Under the pieces are notes generated by a model that saw only the letters and a program-made list of their open reading frames with translations, did no database searches and was not told where the DNA came from. This document shows, piece after piece, positions 35,871 through 47,595 of a stretch of DNA of 64,000 bases; within the stretch, counting starts at the first letter, position 1, and each line of letters begins with the position of its first letter. The stretch is from Dryomyza anilis (Eukaryota; Arthropoda; Insecta; Diptera; Dryomyzidae): assembly GCA_951804985.1 (NCBI GenBank), contig OX638130.1, positions 101,677,700-101,741,699 on the forward strand, in the 5' to 3' direction. Made by a program: the position numbers and the translations under genes.

Positions 35871-36060
35871 CCTCTGTCCTCCTTTTGTTGCCATCCAGAT
35901 GATCTAATGAATTTCATCAGTTGTAGCGGATGCTTCTTGACGTCCTCTAGTTCCTGACAGAATAAAGAGCCTAGATATTTGTTCCTTCTTTATGCTAATG
36001 CTGGTCATTGGCAAATAAGATGATAGCTATCCTCTTTTGCTTCACTGTCCCTACACCAGT
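35871..36060 (-). pseudogene. LINE ORF2 C-terminal fragment (zinc-knuckle/RNase H end)
   Basis: One minus-strand frame reads WCRDSEAKEDSYHLICQ, stop, PALA, stop, RRNKYLGSLFCQELEDVK, then HPLQLMKFIRSSGW. A Cys..His..Cys pattern followed by PALAxRR and a C-terminal ..LLKFIxxSGW is characteristic of the ends of fly non-LTR retrotransposon ORF2 proteins. Two stops show it is dead. It is a different LINE family from the RLWNNLP type nearby. Confidence 0.7.
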
Positions 36061-36126
36061 TGTCAATATTATGAATGTTCCTTCAATACAATGAATCGTG
36101 GTTTGAAGAACAAAATTCATTATTAT
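36061..36126 (-). mobile_element. Family A MITE end fragment
   Basis: TGTCAATATTATGAATGTTC and TTCAATACAATGAATCGTGG match the complement of the family A left end. Only about 65 bp remain, between two LINE fragments. Confidence 0.6.
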
Positions 36127-36129
36127 AAA

Positions 36130-37420
36130 GAAGATTTGTTTGCTGTTTATCCGAGTAGTAAGAGTAGAAATTGTAGAAATAGACCATGTAATTCTCCGGA
36201 ACACTTTCCGTTGAAATACTTATAAAACAGACTTACACAGCAAACAGTTCTTTGGTGCTCAAGAGAACTAATTTAGGATGAAATAATTTCGTCCCCTATT
36301 AGATACACAGAAAAAAAATGGACATCATATTAATGAATTCCTTTCTTCAAACCATGATTCATTGTATTGAAGAACCATTCATAATATTAATGACTAACGC
36401 CATCAATGTTATAAATGCTATGATATATATGATGTACGCTTAGTAACTGTCGAAAGTGTTCTTCAATATGATGATTGTATGTGAAGAATACGTTTTATGA
36501 TATTAAGGAACCAAAATATAAAATACAACATATATGTTCATCATTTTGAAGAACGCTATTCATTAAACCAAATTTCTATCAAAATATTTATTTATCATTC
36601 ATTTTTGTCGAACTTCTCAGTTCTCAAGTAGTTCTTGTATGTTATATCTTATATAATACTTGCTCGACATGCATAAATTAGTAAAATGTTTTATAATATA
36701 TTTATTATAATTACAACTTTTTATTAATAAAAAGTTATATGTATAAAAAATATATTTTTAAACAAAAAAATTTTTATTTCAAAAACCATTTTATTTTTTG
36801 AAAAAAAAAAATATATATATTTCGAAAAAAAAAATTTTTGGAAAAAAAAAATTTTTTCGAACCATTTTTTTTTTTGGAAAAAAATATTTTTGTCGGTAAT
36901 TTTTTTTATCCAAAAATTTTTTTTCCTGTTATTTTTTAAATAACATTTTGTATATGAAAAAATAATTTTTTTTGATTAAATATTGTGATCAAATTCATCA
37001 ATATGACAATTCAAATTCATTGTATTATATATTTTGTTCATATATATAATTACTGCATTCATTAATATGTCATAAACGGTGGTATCAATATGATGAATCT
37101 GGTAGTTGGTGAAGAAATTCATAATATTCATGAATAAATTCATCATATCTAAGATTTTTTTTTTCATTTCGGGCCAGAAACTCCAAATTTAATTTGGAAC
37201 CCCTGCGATTTGTATTCCATCTTAGACCGATTTAGACAGACTGTATGTCAGCATGAATGAAGTACACATTTCTTGTACCGTTTACCGTATGCCGGTTCCT
37301 TCAGTACAGAATGTATATGACCAAAACATCAAAAGTAGCTGACATCGCCATATCCACAGCGAGTATCTCTATTTGGATATTTATTGCGGATATTTATTGC
37401 GGTCATTATTCAGTACGCCT
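36130..37420 (-). mobile_element. LINE 3' fragment (Jockey/CR1-like), copy 2, split by a family A MITE
   Basis: 36,130-36,305 matches the 39.7-40.4 kb LINE (TTCTCCGGAACACTTTCCG, AAACAGACTTACACAGCAAA, GTGCTCAAGAGAACTAATTT). The match resumes after the MITE at about 37,168 (CCAGAAACTCCAAATTTAAT, TTGTATTCCATCTTAGACCG, GTCAGCATGAATGAAGTACA). About 20 bp of LINE are lost at the insertion point. The frame is broken repeatedly. The upstream limit near 37,420 is uncertain. Confidence 0.7.
36306..37165 (+). mobile_element. Family A MITE, copy 4, inserted in a LINE
   Basis: It starts CACAGAAAAAAAATGGACAT after TA and runs through the ACCATGATTCATTGTATTGA block, an A/T homopolymer core with TTTTTATTAATAAAAAG, and the AATTCATCATATCTAAGATT end. 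The last bases of the right terminus have decayed. LINE sequence on both sides fixes the boundaries. Confidence 0.8.
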
Positions 37421-39740
37421 TTTACTTACCATTCCAAAGAATTTGGACGCTTGTAGAAAAAATATCAATGACAAATCAAGAACATCCGTAGATGCAATTA
37501 TTTTTGAAACAAAGGTTAATTTAATTCGGCTGTAATACATATGTTCCGTATCAATCAGAAAAAACGATTTTCTACTTCAACCCTCAAATAAAAGACTTTG
37601 GTGTGTGTACCAGATATGATTTAATTTCAAAATTAACTTCTGCAATTTACGAAAAATGTTTCTTATTATTTTGTTTGTTTGTCAAGTCTTTAGGTTTCTT
37701 AATACCAAGAAGTTAAGCGTTTAGATTTAATAGTGAATTTTGAAAAATTCTTGCTATATTTAAATTATTTATATGTTTAAAATTGCACAAATCTAACTAC
37801 AGTGCGTTGGCAATCAAGCGGCTTATATGTCTTTTTCTATGATCGTTCCGCAGATTGTCTGCATTCAGTCTGGTTTGTAAAGCACAAATTCATTAAAAAT
37901 TGGCAACATTTTTTGATGAATGTCTTTGAATTGGATATTTATGCGTTGTTCAATTCAATACATTTTGTTACACGATAATGCGCTATAATTGCTTTAAAAG
38001 GCTTTTGAAAAGGACATAACTAAATAAAATTGTGATTACAGCAAATATTTTAAAGAATTTATAGCGTTAAATATTAATATGGTGTATAAAATATAATGTA
38101 TTCTTTGATTTTTAACATTTCTAGTCATTAATATATATGTATTATTTTCAAAAATAATGATTTAAAATGTGCTTTCTATTTAAATCAATAATTTAGTTTT
38201 ATCTAATGTAATTCTAATTAATCTTTCTATTTGCCAAGTATAAAAACTTTAAAATTTATTGATTGTCAGCACCATTTTTGTTAAATAAACGAAAATAATT
38301 ATTGTAAACACCTACCCGACTTATTGGAACCATTGCTAAAGGTTACACCAACCAGATGTTTAAACCAAAAGACACACCTTAAAAATTAATGTTTATTAAA
38401 GTTTCTTTCGCTCACTTAAAAACAACAAAGACAATTGAAAAATAATCAAATTACTCAAAATAATAATTTAAGCTAAAAATGGTAAACAACAACAGCAACA
38501 AAATTTCAATACATTATACATAAAACAAAATTAACTATAAAAGGTTAAGCTTAGAGAACAAAGTCATGAAAATCGTTTAAGGTGCTGAAGTCAGGGTAAC
38601 TCAGAACAAGGCAAATGCATTCTTGAATAAATTTTTTATTTAGTCTTTTTTTTATTTTTTTATTTTTTTTATTTTTTTGGTACAAAAAGCCAAAGATGTA
38701 CCGCATAAAACTAACATAAAGCATACATTTAAAGAGCATACTTAATAATCTTGATATAGCAAAATCTGGGTTGGTATCGTATTGTATGCCATAGAATAGA
38801 ACTCAAATCGTCTTTGGTTGGGTGCCATTTAGTTAATGCTAAAAATGTCATTTGTCTTTGTGAGATGCAACACGTTAATACTTATATAGTATTGTATGAT
38901 TCTAGAACCTAAATCATGAATTATTTTAAGAATCGTGCAACATGACTTTATGGAAGATTTACTAGTGCGGGTAGCGTGCAAAAATGGTGATGATTGATCG
39001 TGCAGAATAGTGGAAAAATAAATGGGGTCTTTTATGTGAATTTAACATTATGATGATAAATTTAAACGACATTTAGAGGACATTTAGAGGTACTTGCTTA
39101 CCACGATTGGTTTTGACATTTTGCATAAAATTGGATGTGGCATTAAAAAAAAAAAAACAATCGCGTTAATCATATGCTCAGACATAATGATGGCTAAAAA
39201 AAGCAGAAGAGCAAAAGATTTCTATTTTTTGTATTATATTTCTTAGGCTTTCTTGAATATTTTAAAAATAAGTATATATTAGCCGGGAATGAAATTATTA
39301 TAACAATGATTATAAGATAATTGTTACAATTAGTTATAATTAATAAATATGTTTGTCGCAATTATGAATTATGTTTTTCGTTAATATGATTTCTGATTGT
39401 CATAAACTGATGGATATATAATTCTGCAAACGTATATTTATTAAATGCGTCCTTCGTTCTCCTTAGAATTTAACTGTAATGATAATTATCAGGGCTCGCT
39501 TTTATATGGATTTGCACATTCAATATTTAAATACTTATTATAAGATTTTTTGGTAAAAATCCATATATTTGAATAAATCCATATCTATATTTTTAAAGAA
39601 AATGTACTCATAGGTCTTAAATTTGACACTTTAAAAACACATTTGGAGTACAATCGATAAAATCAAACAATCCTACTGCAGGAAACTATATCTGGATATT
39701 ACTATAATAAACAATAGATTGTGATTTGTAGCATTTCTTT
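37421..39740. other. AT-rich non-coding stretch
   Basis: 38,630-38,690 is a T/A-rich TTTATTTTTT array. 39,285-39,490 carries ATAATTAT/CATAATTATG motifs like family D, and GATAATTATCAGGGCT at about 39,480 is complemented by AGCCCTGATAATTAT at about 41,552. No gene recognised. Confidence 0.35.
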
Positions 39741-40370
39741 TTAAAAATTAACCAACACTCATTGGATGCCCCCTATACATGCAATGCACAGTATTGATCG
39801 TAAGAAGGGATAATAGGTTAAAAGAAGGAGGAAAGATAGAGTAGTGTCGGTGAACGTTTGTTTTGAACTTGCCAATCAAAAATATCTGGAAAAACAGACG
39901 CAGGGAGATTGTTCCACAAACGTATCGTGCGACTTAAAAACGAATTCTCCCTATAATGCGTGGTTCTGTTGAGAGCCGTGTGGACTACGAAGGGGTGGGC
40001 TTGGTTTGATACCCGAGTAGAACGAGAGAAAACACGACCTGGTGGGATTAGATCACGTATTTCCCTCGAACACTTACCATTGTAATACCTATAGAACAGG
40101 CTTACACACCCGAGAGTTCTTCAGTGCTCAAGAGAGCCAATAGAGGATGAAATATTTTCATTCCCTATTAAATATATTGCACGTTGTTGGATTCGGTCCA
40201 GGAACTCCAAAGAAGATTTAGAAGTCCCTGCGAGTTGTATTCCATCTTAGGTGGTGTAGACAGTGCGTAAGTCAGCAGGAGTAAAGTATGTCTTACACCT
40301 TTTAAGAAAACCGAGACACTTGGCCGCTTCTTTAGACACATCAAATTTATATTATTCAATAAATAAGATC
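39741..40370 (-). pseudogene. LINE ORF2 C-terminal fragment (Jockey/CR1-like), copy 3
   Basis: The best-preserved LINE piece. The minus strand from 40,370 reads FDVSKEAAKCLGFLKRCKTY, FTPADLRTVYTT and PKMEYNS. After a frameshift near 40,230 it reads SLEFLDRIQQRAIYLIG and SSSIGSLEH, then a stop. It goes on with RTLGCVSLFYRYYNGKCSRE, RVFSRSTRVSNQAHPFVVHT and SRTIRLWNNLPASVFPDIFD, and stops at 39,820-39,818. A short 3'UTR ends in A-rich DNA. These are the thumb and C-terminal motifs of fly non-LTR reverse transcriptases. Retrotransposon copies of this kind are often 5'-truncated. It is inactive. Confidence 0.85.
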
Positions 40371-40673
40371 ATTCTATACGTAAAATATGATTCAATCATC
40401 CCAATAATAAATAATTTTTCCACCTGTATTTCAACCATAGACATTTTTTTTTGAAAACTAATTTTTTTTTTTTTCAGTTTAATTTATTTTTTTTTTTTCA
40501 AGGGAAAAATTTCATAAAAAGGATGAATAATTAAAATAAAACAAATTTTATATCCATATTATAAGTTTTTTGAGCCATATTTAAAGTTTTTGATCCATAT
40601 TATATGTTTGTTGATCCATATTTATCTAGTTTTTGTAGCCCATAATCCATATTTTTCTTGTTTTTTGTCTATA
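40371..40673. other. AT-rich spacer with GATCCATATT repeats
   Basis: Four or five degenerate copies of TGATCCATATTATATGTTT occur at 40,550-40,650. Nothing else. Confidence 0.4.
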
Positions 40674-41537
40674 CACAAAAAAAATCTTTAATATGATGAA
40701 TTTATTCATAAATATTATGAATTTTTTCACCAACTACCAGATTCATTTTATTGATATGATACTACCGTTCATTAAATGACATATTAATGAATGCATTCAT
40801 TATATATATGAACAAAATATTCAATACAATGAATTTGAATTGTCATATTGATGAATTTGTTCATAATATTTAAAAAAAAAAAAAAATTGTAAAAATTTTA
40901 TTTAAAAATTATTCGAAAAAAAAAATCGGACAAATAAAAATTATACCGAAAAAAAAAAATTTAAAAAAAAATAAAAATTCGAAAAAAAAATTGTTCGAAA
41001 AAAATCTTTTTTTCGAAAACAAAATTTGTAAAAAAAAGATTTTCGAAAAAAAAACATTTTTCATAAATATATTTTTTATAAATATAACTTTTTATTAATA
41101 AAAACTTGTCATTATAATAAATATATTATAAAACATTTTACTAATTTATGCATGTCGACTCGACATTGTCGAGCAAGAAATAAATAATATATAAGAAATA
41201 ACATACAAGAACTACTTGGGAACTGAGAAGTACGGCAAAAAATGAACGAAAAAAAATATTTTAATTGAAATTTGGTTTAATGAACAGCGTTCTACAATAT
41301 GATGAACATATATGTTGTATTTTATATTTTGGTTCATTAATATGATGAAACGTATTCTTCTCATACAGTTCATCATATAGAAGAACAATTTTTTGACAGT
41401 TACCAAGCGTTCTTCATTCATTACATTCATAACATTGATGGCGTTAGTCATTAATATTATGAATGGTTCTTCAATACAATGAATCATGGTTTGAAGAACG
41501 GAATTCATCAATATGATGTACATTTTTTTTTTCTGTG
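40674..41537 (-). mobile_element. Family A MITE, copy 5 (864 bp, TA-flanked)
   Basis: The most complete copy. It starts CACAAAAAAAATCTTTAATA after TA and ends GATGTACATTTTTTTTTTCTGTG followed by TA. The interior has the ACCGTTCATTAAATGACATA and GGTTTGAAGAACGGAATTCA blocks, and a central core of A and T runs with GTCGACTCGACATTGTCGAG-like short palindromes. No coding capacity. Confidence 0.85.
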
Positions 41538-43136
41538 TATAATTGTTAGCCCTGATAATTATATATGCAATTCATGGGGAAATTGTTTACTGCTGATTTA
41601 TAAATAAGACGTTCATAAAACATTTTTTTTTTGGAAATTTATGAGTTATATTGATGAATTATGTATAATACTAAAAAAATTGCAAATTTTATGTATATAA
41701 AACTAAAAATCACTATGTATTTATTATGAGTAGGATTCATAAATTTTACAAATTTTATTAATAATCATAACAGGCAAAATTATGAATATTTATTCAAGAC
41801 CATTTAAGTGTGCGAATAAAGTGCAAAATGTGTCATTAGAAACTAAATGTGAAATTTAACAGACAAATAAGCTTTTTTATGTTACTTTCCTTAATAATGT
41901 TCATATACCATCGACTTTTTATATTTTCAAATGCAATATTAATCATAATAATTGATTTTTACTAAAATCATGGATTATGAATAAAAACCGAATCATTATG
42001 ATTATTATGATTCTTGATTGGATATCATGAATAATTTAATAATAGAATATTTAAAGCTGTCTTTCTCGAAATATCTCTCTCGCTATCTGCTTGCGAATCA
42101 GTGATCATTTTATTATTAACAGCTAAGATTTAGAAAATGAATTGAAATTATTGAGATAATCAACATTGATCGACTTGTATGCTCTTTCTCGCATTATCTC
42201 TTACTAAATCTATACGTGATATATTTGAAAGATTTCTTTACATTTTGTAAACTAGACATTATTGAGACAATCAACCCTGTAATCACTGCGATAATAATAT
42301 GGATAGAAGAGATCTTTGGATGGTTTTATTTACATTAAATGTATTTTTGTACAATTCTGATATAACTATAATTATTATCAGAACAATAACCATATTAGAA
42401 GACTTGTTGTCATTAAGCATTATTGTACTTTTTAAGACGAACATTAATTTTACATAAATATTTATAAATTGGAATGGTATATCAATCAATTTTTAAAATT
42501 TATAATGTAAAAATAAGCAGTACCCCCACATCAATCGATAATTTATAACTTCAATCAACAATAAAACTATTAATTCTTGTTGATCACTCAATTGTCATTT
42601 GCTATTAATTAAGTTCTATACCTCAAGTACCTACATTCTTTTATTGTCAATCTAAACCACAAATTATTATAATGTTCGATTTACTTTATTATTGCTGCAA
42701 TGACATTTTTTTGTGTTCTTTACAATTATAAAAAAAAATATATATATATATATTGACATCAGAGTTATCGGTGATTTTTACAGCAGACCCACAATCTTAA
42801 TACGCATTATGGCGGTATTGTGTTTCCTCTAAAAATAAGAACAACTTTTTCTTTGTTCAGTTATTTATTTTATAATAATATAGTTTTGTTTTTTGTCTGC
42901 GTTTTAGCCTTGTCAAAATGACGTCTATTGCATAATGTATTAGACAATAAAATTTATTAGAATTACAATAGGAAAAAAGCTATAGAATTGCGAATTAACC
43001 CGTAAGTCACTGAACACATTAATGTGTTGAAATCTTTTCCGCATTGTTGTCAACACTATATTGAAAATAATTTTAATCAATGTATAAAATAATAAAATAA
43101 GAATTTTGAATAATTCTGGTAATAGCAAAAAAACCT
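41538..43136. other. AT-rich non-coding stretch with many ATAAT/ATTAT motifs
   Basis: 41,540-42,480 resembles family D in its ATAATTATGATT content but has no clear ends. (TA)n run at about 42,736-42,753. No gene. Confidence 0.35.
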
Positions 43137-43430
43137 ACAGAAAAGTTCTTATTTGGAAGGCGGTTGGAAGATGAAAAAAATTAGTTATAACAACTAACTT
43201 TATTCTTTTGAATCAATATTTATACAAATGATTTGACGGAACTGCAATAATCAGTAGGAGTTTGAAATATCTTGAGATAAACACACCAAGTCATTCTAAA
43301 ACTGTTCTAAATTGTTTGTAGTACAAACTAAACCAATTTAGCTTTGCCTATAAACACCGACTTAACAGTTGAGGATACCGAATATGTTGGTAGGGCCATA
43401 ACTAGTTGTTGCAACATATTTATATTCCGT
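43137..43430 (-). mobile_element. CACACAGAA MITE (family B), diverged copy
   Basis: It contains GTTATAACAACTAACTTTAT, ACGGAACTGCAATAATCAGT, TCTAAAACTGTTCTAAATTG and CCGACTTAACAGTTGAGGAT, in the order seen in inverted family B copies at 60.6 and 62.2 kb. Ends are worn. Confidence 0.6.
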
Positions 43431-43639
43431 TTGAACGTTTAACTAGTTTGTTAAAAACAAATTATAAACATCAATAATTCTACAATTTAAATTAAAACTT
43501 ATTTATTTAGAATTTAAAATGAAAATTTACGGACATGTTTTAAAATTCATTTTTGATTGAAATTCATGTATTTAACTACCAACAATCGAAGCAAAGTCTT
43601 TGTTCCAGTAAACATAAGATAATTGCAACTTAGTTTAAT

Positions 43640-44010
43640 TAATTTTATTGTTTTTCAAATTATTTAGCTCAACATTATAATATTCACCAAGCCATTTAAT
43701 AAACATAAAAATCCTTGCAAAAACTAGACAATAATGATGACAAACACTTCAATTGTATGAATGCAATCATAATATGTTTGCTGCAAACATATTAACCTAT
43801 GCGTAAAATATTTGTGAAATGTTTTTAATTTTATTGAACATTATAATATTCAACAAGACATTTCATTTAAAAAAACTAGGAGATTATGATGACAATCACT
43901 TCAAATGTACGATTGCAATCGTAATATGTTTGCTGCAAACATATTAGCTTATGTCTAATTTATTTGTTAACTGTTTTTAATTTTAATGAACCGTTTATAA
44001 TGGTATTTAA
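43640..44010 (+). repeat. Imperfect tandem duplication of about 152 bp with 25-bp palindromes
   Basis: GATGACAAACACTTCAATTG, the following palindrome and TTTTTAATTTTATTGAACAT recur with a spacing of about 152 bp. Each unit carries TAATATGTTTGC-T-GCAAACATATTA, a perfect 25-bp palindrome centred on T, at 43,770-43,794 and 43,922-43,946. Confidence 0.8.
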
Positions 44011-44877
44011 GAACCCTACACAAAACTAATGAACAAATTAATTAATGTTGAGAGTTATTCAACATTTTAAAAACGAATTTAATTGCTGCATATATAGTAA
44101 GTTGATGAGTAATCTTGAACAAATTCATCAATACCGTTTCGGCTAAATCAATTTTCATCTGCCATCGCTACTTAGATGCGCATAAATTACAATCGTGACT
44201 AATTTAATTTAATAACAAGTCATACTAAAGTTTATGTTCTATGTTCTAAGGTGTCAAAAAACAACCTTGTTGTTGTGCAAAAATAATTGAAAATGTCAAT
44301 TTCAATTATCTACAGCTTCAGAACATAAACAAAAGTAATTTGTTGCAAAATACAATAAAAATTAAATCATGTTTAAAAACAAAAAAATAAAAAAAAAAAT
44401 AAAATGATGAAAATCCAGGCAGCCAGCCGAACCTTAACTGTGACCTTAACGTGCTGAAAACCATCAACAACTAAATAATTATTTATGTGAATGTTAAAAA
44501 TACTAAGTTTTTAAAATAACTAAAAAGAAAACGTAGAGTTAACATGCATGGGTGACGAGTCGACGACGGAGTCATCCAACCAACCAACCAACCAACATCT
44601 GCCCGCCAACTGCACCAACAGTGCTGATCATGTTGGTTGAGATGTGGATATGGATGGATGTTCTATGCTTGGCACGATCGCAGAATTATGTGCTATTTCA
44701 ATGCCATTTTGTTGTAGTTTTAGTCATAGTTGTTGGCACATGCGCAACCAAGCGATATGACTACTATTAGGCACGTTCATGAGGCGTACTATATAAGCGG
44801 GAATTTATAAAAATTTATTTAGAACTAATTTGAGATTTTCACTAATTTGTAGATGTTTCAAATGTTGTTTTTTTATA
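44011..44877. other. Non-coding stretch
   Basis: A (CAAC)n run lies at about 44,576-44,596. ACTATATAAGCGGG at 44,788 is TATA-like but has no other promoter support. No gene recognised. Confidence 0.35.
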
Positions 44878-45300
44878 TGTAAACCCTACATTTTAAGTGA
44901 AAGGATATATTTGTTTTGGTCATTCTTGATCTTCTCGAATTTGCGTCTGTCTGTCTGTTGAAATCACAATTATAGGAAAATAAGAAAAGCTAGTTTAATT
45001 AAGAACAGAATTTGCATTACTTGCCTACAAACGCTGTCTGTTATTGAAATGGGCGTGATCGATCGGTTTATATCTCATCTGTGATCCGAGCTCTTTTGTA
45101 TAAACAACACAGATTACACAAAAATGTGCGGGAGTCTACCGGCTATCGGCTCTATCGGCTGAAGTGAACTTTACTTAATGGTACAAATTAATGAATTTGT
45201 TTTTGTTTTCACGTAAATTGACATGTGCTCTTAATAAATCGTATTTCGGTACACCTAACCATCTTAAAAACGAATAAAAAATTGTCATAATTTTCAGTGT
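44878..45300 (+). mobile_element. DINE-1/mini-me-type element, degenerate copy
   Basis: AAACCCTACATTTTAAGTGA, TTTTGGTCATTCTTGATCTT, GCGTCTGTCTGTCTGTTGAA and CGTATTTCGGTACACCTAAC correspond, in order, to the 12.0-kb element. Many internal deletions are present. Clearly older than the other three copies. Confidence 0.65.
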
Positions 45301-45411
45301 TTGCTGCCTCTAGTATCCTCAGTACCTCTTTTAATCGTAACTCATTTTATTTTAATATTTTTGTTTGTTGTTTATATAGCATACTCGATGTAGTAAAATG
45401 TACTAAAGTTA

Positions 45412-45713
45412 CACACAGAATAGAGATTTGTTGTTCCAACCAACTCTTTGCACAACCAATTTATTCGGTGCTCTCAACCGATTAGTCGGTTGAGAGGTAG
45501 AGTTGTACTTTGAACTTCAAACAATTTCGAACATTTTTATAACAATTAAGTATAGTTTTAGAACAATTGGGTTTGTGTATAGGCTAATATTTCATATGCC
45601 AACTGAGTATAGAAGTTTCGCCAACAAAATTATAGAAAATCGAATGATGTCGGTTGTTACAACTAACTTTTTCGTTCTTCCCACCTCAATCCAAAAGATT
45701 ATTTTTCTGTGTG
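45412..45713 (+). mobile_element. CACACAGAA MITE (family B), copy 1 (302 bp, TA-flanked)
   Basis: It starts CACACAGAATAGAGATTTGT, ends TTTTTCTGTGTG, and has TA at both borders. Internal blocks CCAACCAACTCTTTGCACAA, CAACCGATTAGTCGGTTGAG and TGTTACAACTAACTTTTTCG recur in all family B copies. Non-coding. Confidence 0.85.
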
Positions 45714-47595
45714 TATGTATTTATTTGGAAAAATATTTAATTCTTATATATTTTTTATTTTATATTGCTTTGTTTTTATTTTCTACTACACAATGTATTA
45801 ATAATTCGTTTTATACATATTGCAGAAACTTTAGTATGTATTTGTTTTCTGCATTTCTTTTAATTAGTTGAAGTTAGTGCGCACACATATCAGACGTACT
45901 GCGAAAGAGTATCTGAACGAAATGCGTTGAGGCGATTTTTTTATAGTGCGTTTTTAGCACACATTGTTCATATGTGGTAAATATGAATATCGATACTTAT
46001 TATCAAAAGTCTACTTTAAAGCGTCTTTTTTTTAGAATCAAATAAATACAAAATGTACTAAACATAAATGCAGATGAAATGTTTTTCTATGACATTTTAT
46101 GAAAATAACTACATTATGTATTTATTACTTAATGTAGTTATTTTCAGTACAAATTTAACAATGAGGCAAAAGCAATTTCGTATGGAGAAAAATCGGTAAT
46201 TGAACTTTAAAACTTGATAGTTCAGAAACTCTGGGAGAGTCCATCCAAATTATTTTTTTATTCAACGCGGAAAACTACAGGGTTTCAAAACAAAATTGTT
46301 TTTGATTTTGAAAATAGTGGGGCGTATACGTAACAGTGATTTGAAAAATATTCTTAACTCTTTCTAAGTTAAATGTATTTTATTTTTTAAAATTGTTAAT
46401 TTTATTTGAAGCTATATAAACCATTAGTTTCATTAAAATATGTTAATTAGTTACAGAGATATAAATAATTATCTAATATAGTACTTTGATATTTCGATTC
46501 ACATAGCTTTGTTGGAGTTGAGTAATAAAAAAAACAAAGTACACAGTAATTTTTTATTTTTCGGTCACTATCCAAAAAATTTTATAAAAATCGGAAGACA
46601 TCGTGCCAAGATTGATATTTCTGACGTGAAATGATCCATCTGCTTTTACAAACTAAATTTTATTAAAAATACGACACATTTCCCATGTAATTCTTCACGT
46701 CGTATTATTTATTATGTAACATAACAATTTATACGGCATTTATGTCACTATAATAAAATACAATTATACAATTAAAAATTTTTAAGAGGTCTAAAATAAT
46801 AAATATCTCTCAAAAAAAAAGAAACAAAAAACCCAACTAAAATTTAATTGAAACATTGAACCACAAAGCATGGTCATTTCCAACATAAAATACAAACTTA
46901 CAACATTTATCATGAGTCAAATGTAAATATTAAACAAAACACTATATATATTTAAAAAAAAAAAATGAACAACAAATACCTCATAATGCGAGTACCACGC
47001 ATTTGACCCCAAGACCAGCTAAAGTCATGAACATGGTTGCAATGAATAAAAACGTTCTATGCGACTACGTTTTTTTTTGTTCATACCACTGACTGATATG
47101 TGTTTGAAAAATGTTTATATCATCATCAAGCATCAGCATCGTCATCGTTTGGCGCACGATTGTGTGGCATGAGAAACTACTTCAACAATATTCATTCAAC
47201 AATATTTTTTTAGTTTTTTGTTTTTTGAGAATTTTTGAAAAGAATCACATATAATTAGAGGTTCTTTGATGCGGGTGTTTGAATCATAGTAGTAGTAGCT
47301 CCAAGTGATTATTCAAAATTACGACATTAATTCAAGGTCTTTGAGATACAAAAATTCTCATTACTCTGCATAAGATTCTCATGACTGCAATATGTTGATT
47401 TTACACTATAGGCGTCATATGGCGTTGACTGTCGACTGTTACCGCTTATTTGATGCTAATTTAAAATAATTTCAACTTAATCACATTTAATATGCTAAAT
47501 CATTTCAACCTTTGACTTCATTTTTCAAACAAATCGACATAGAGTTTAAATCACGTAAAGTTTAAGATGTTGTTTAAGAATTGTGATGTAAAATG
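45714..47595. other. AT-rich non-coding stretch
   Basis: The 122-codon frame at 45,503-45,871 overlaps a MITE and is not supported. 47,090-47,180 has a TCATCATCAAGCATCAGCAT run. No gene recognised. Confidence 0.35.
46101..46145. repeat. Perfect 16-bp hairpin
   Basis: GAAAATAACTACATTA and TAATGTAGTTATTTTC are perfect complements with a 13-nt loop TGTATTTATTACT. The left arm plus loop recurs at 13.41 kb (AACTACATTATGTATTTATT). Confidence 0.8.

Noticed and set aside
37257..37535. 92-codon plus-strand frame
   Set aside because: Its first part is antisense to the LINE fragment; no independent support.
45503..45871. 122-codon frame
   Set aside because: Its first 210 bp lie in a family B MITE and the rest is AT-driven hydrophobic sequence.
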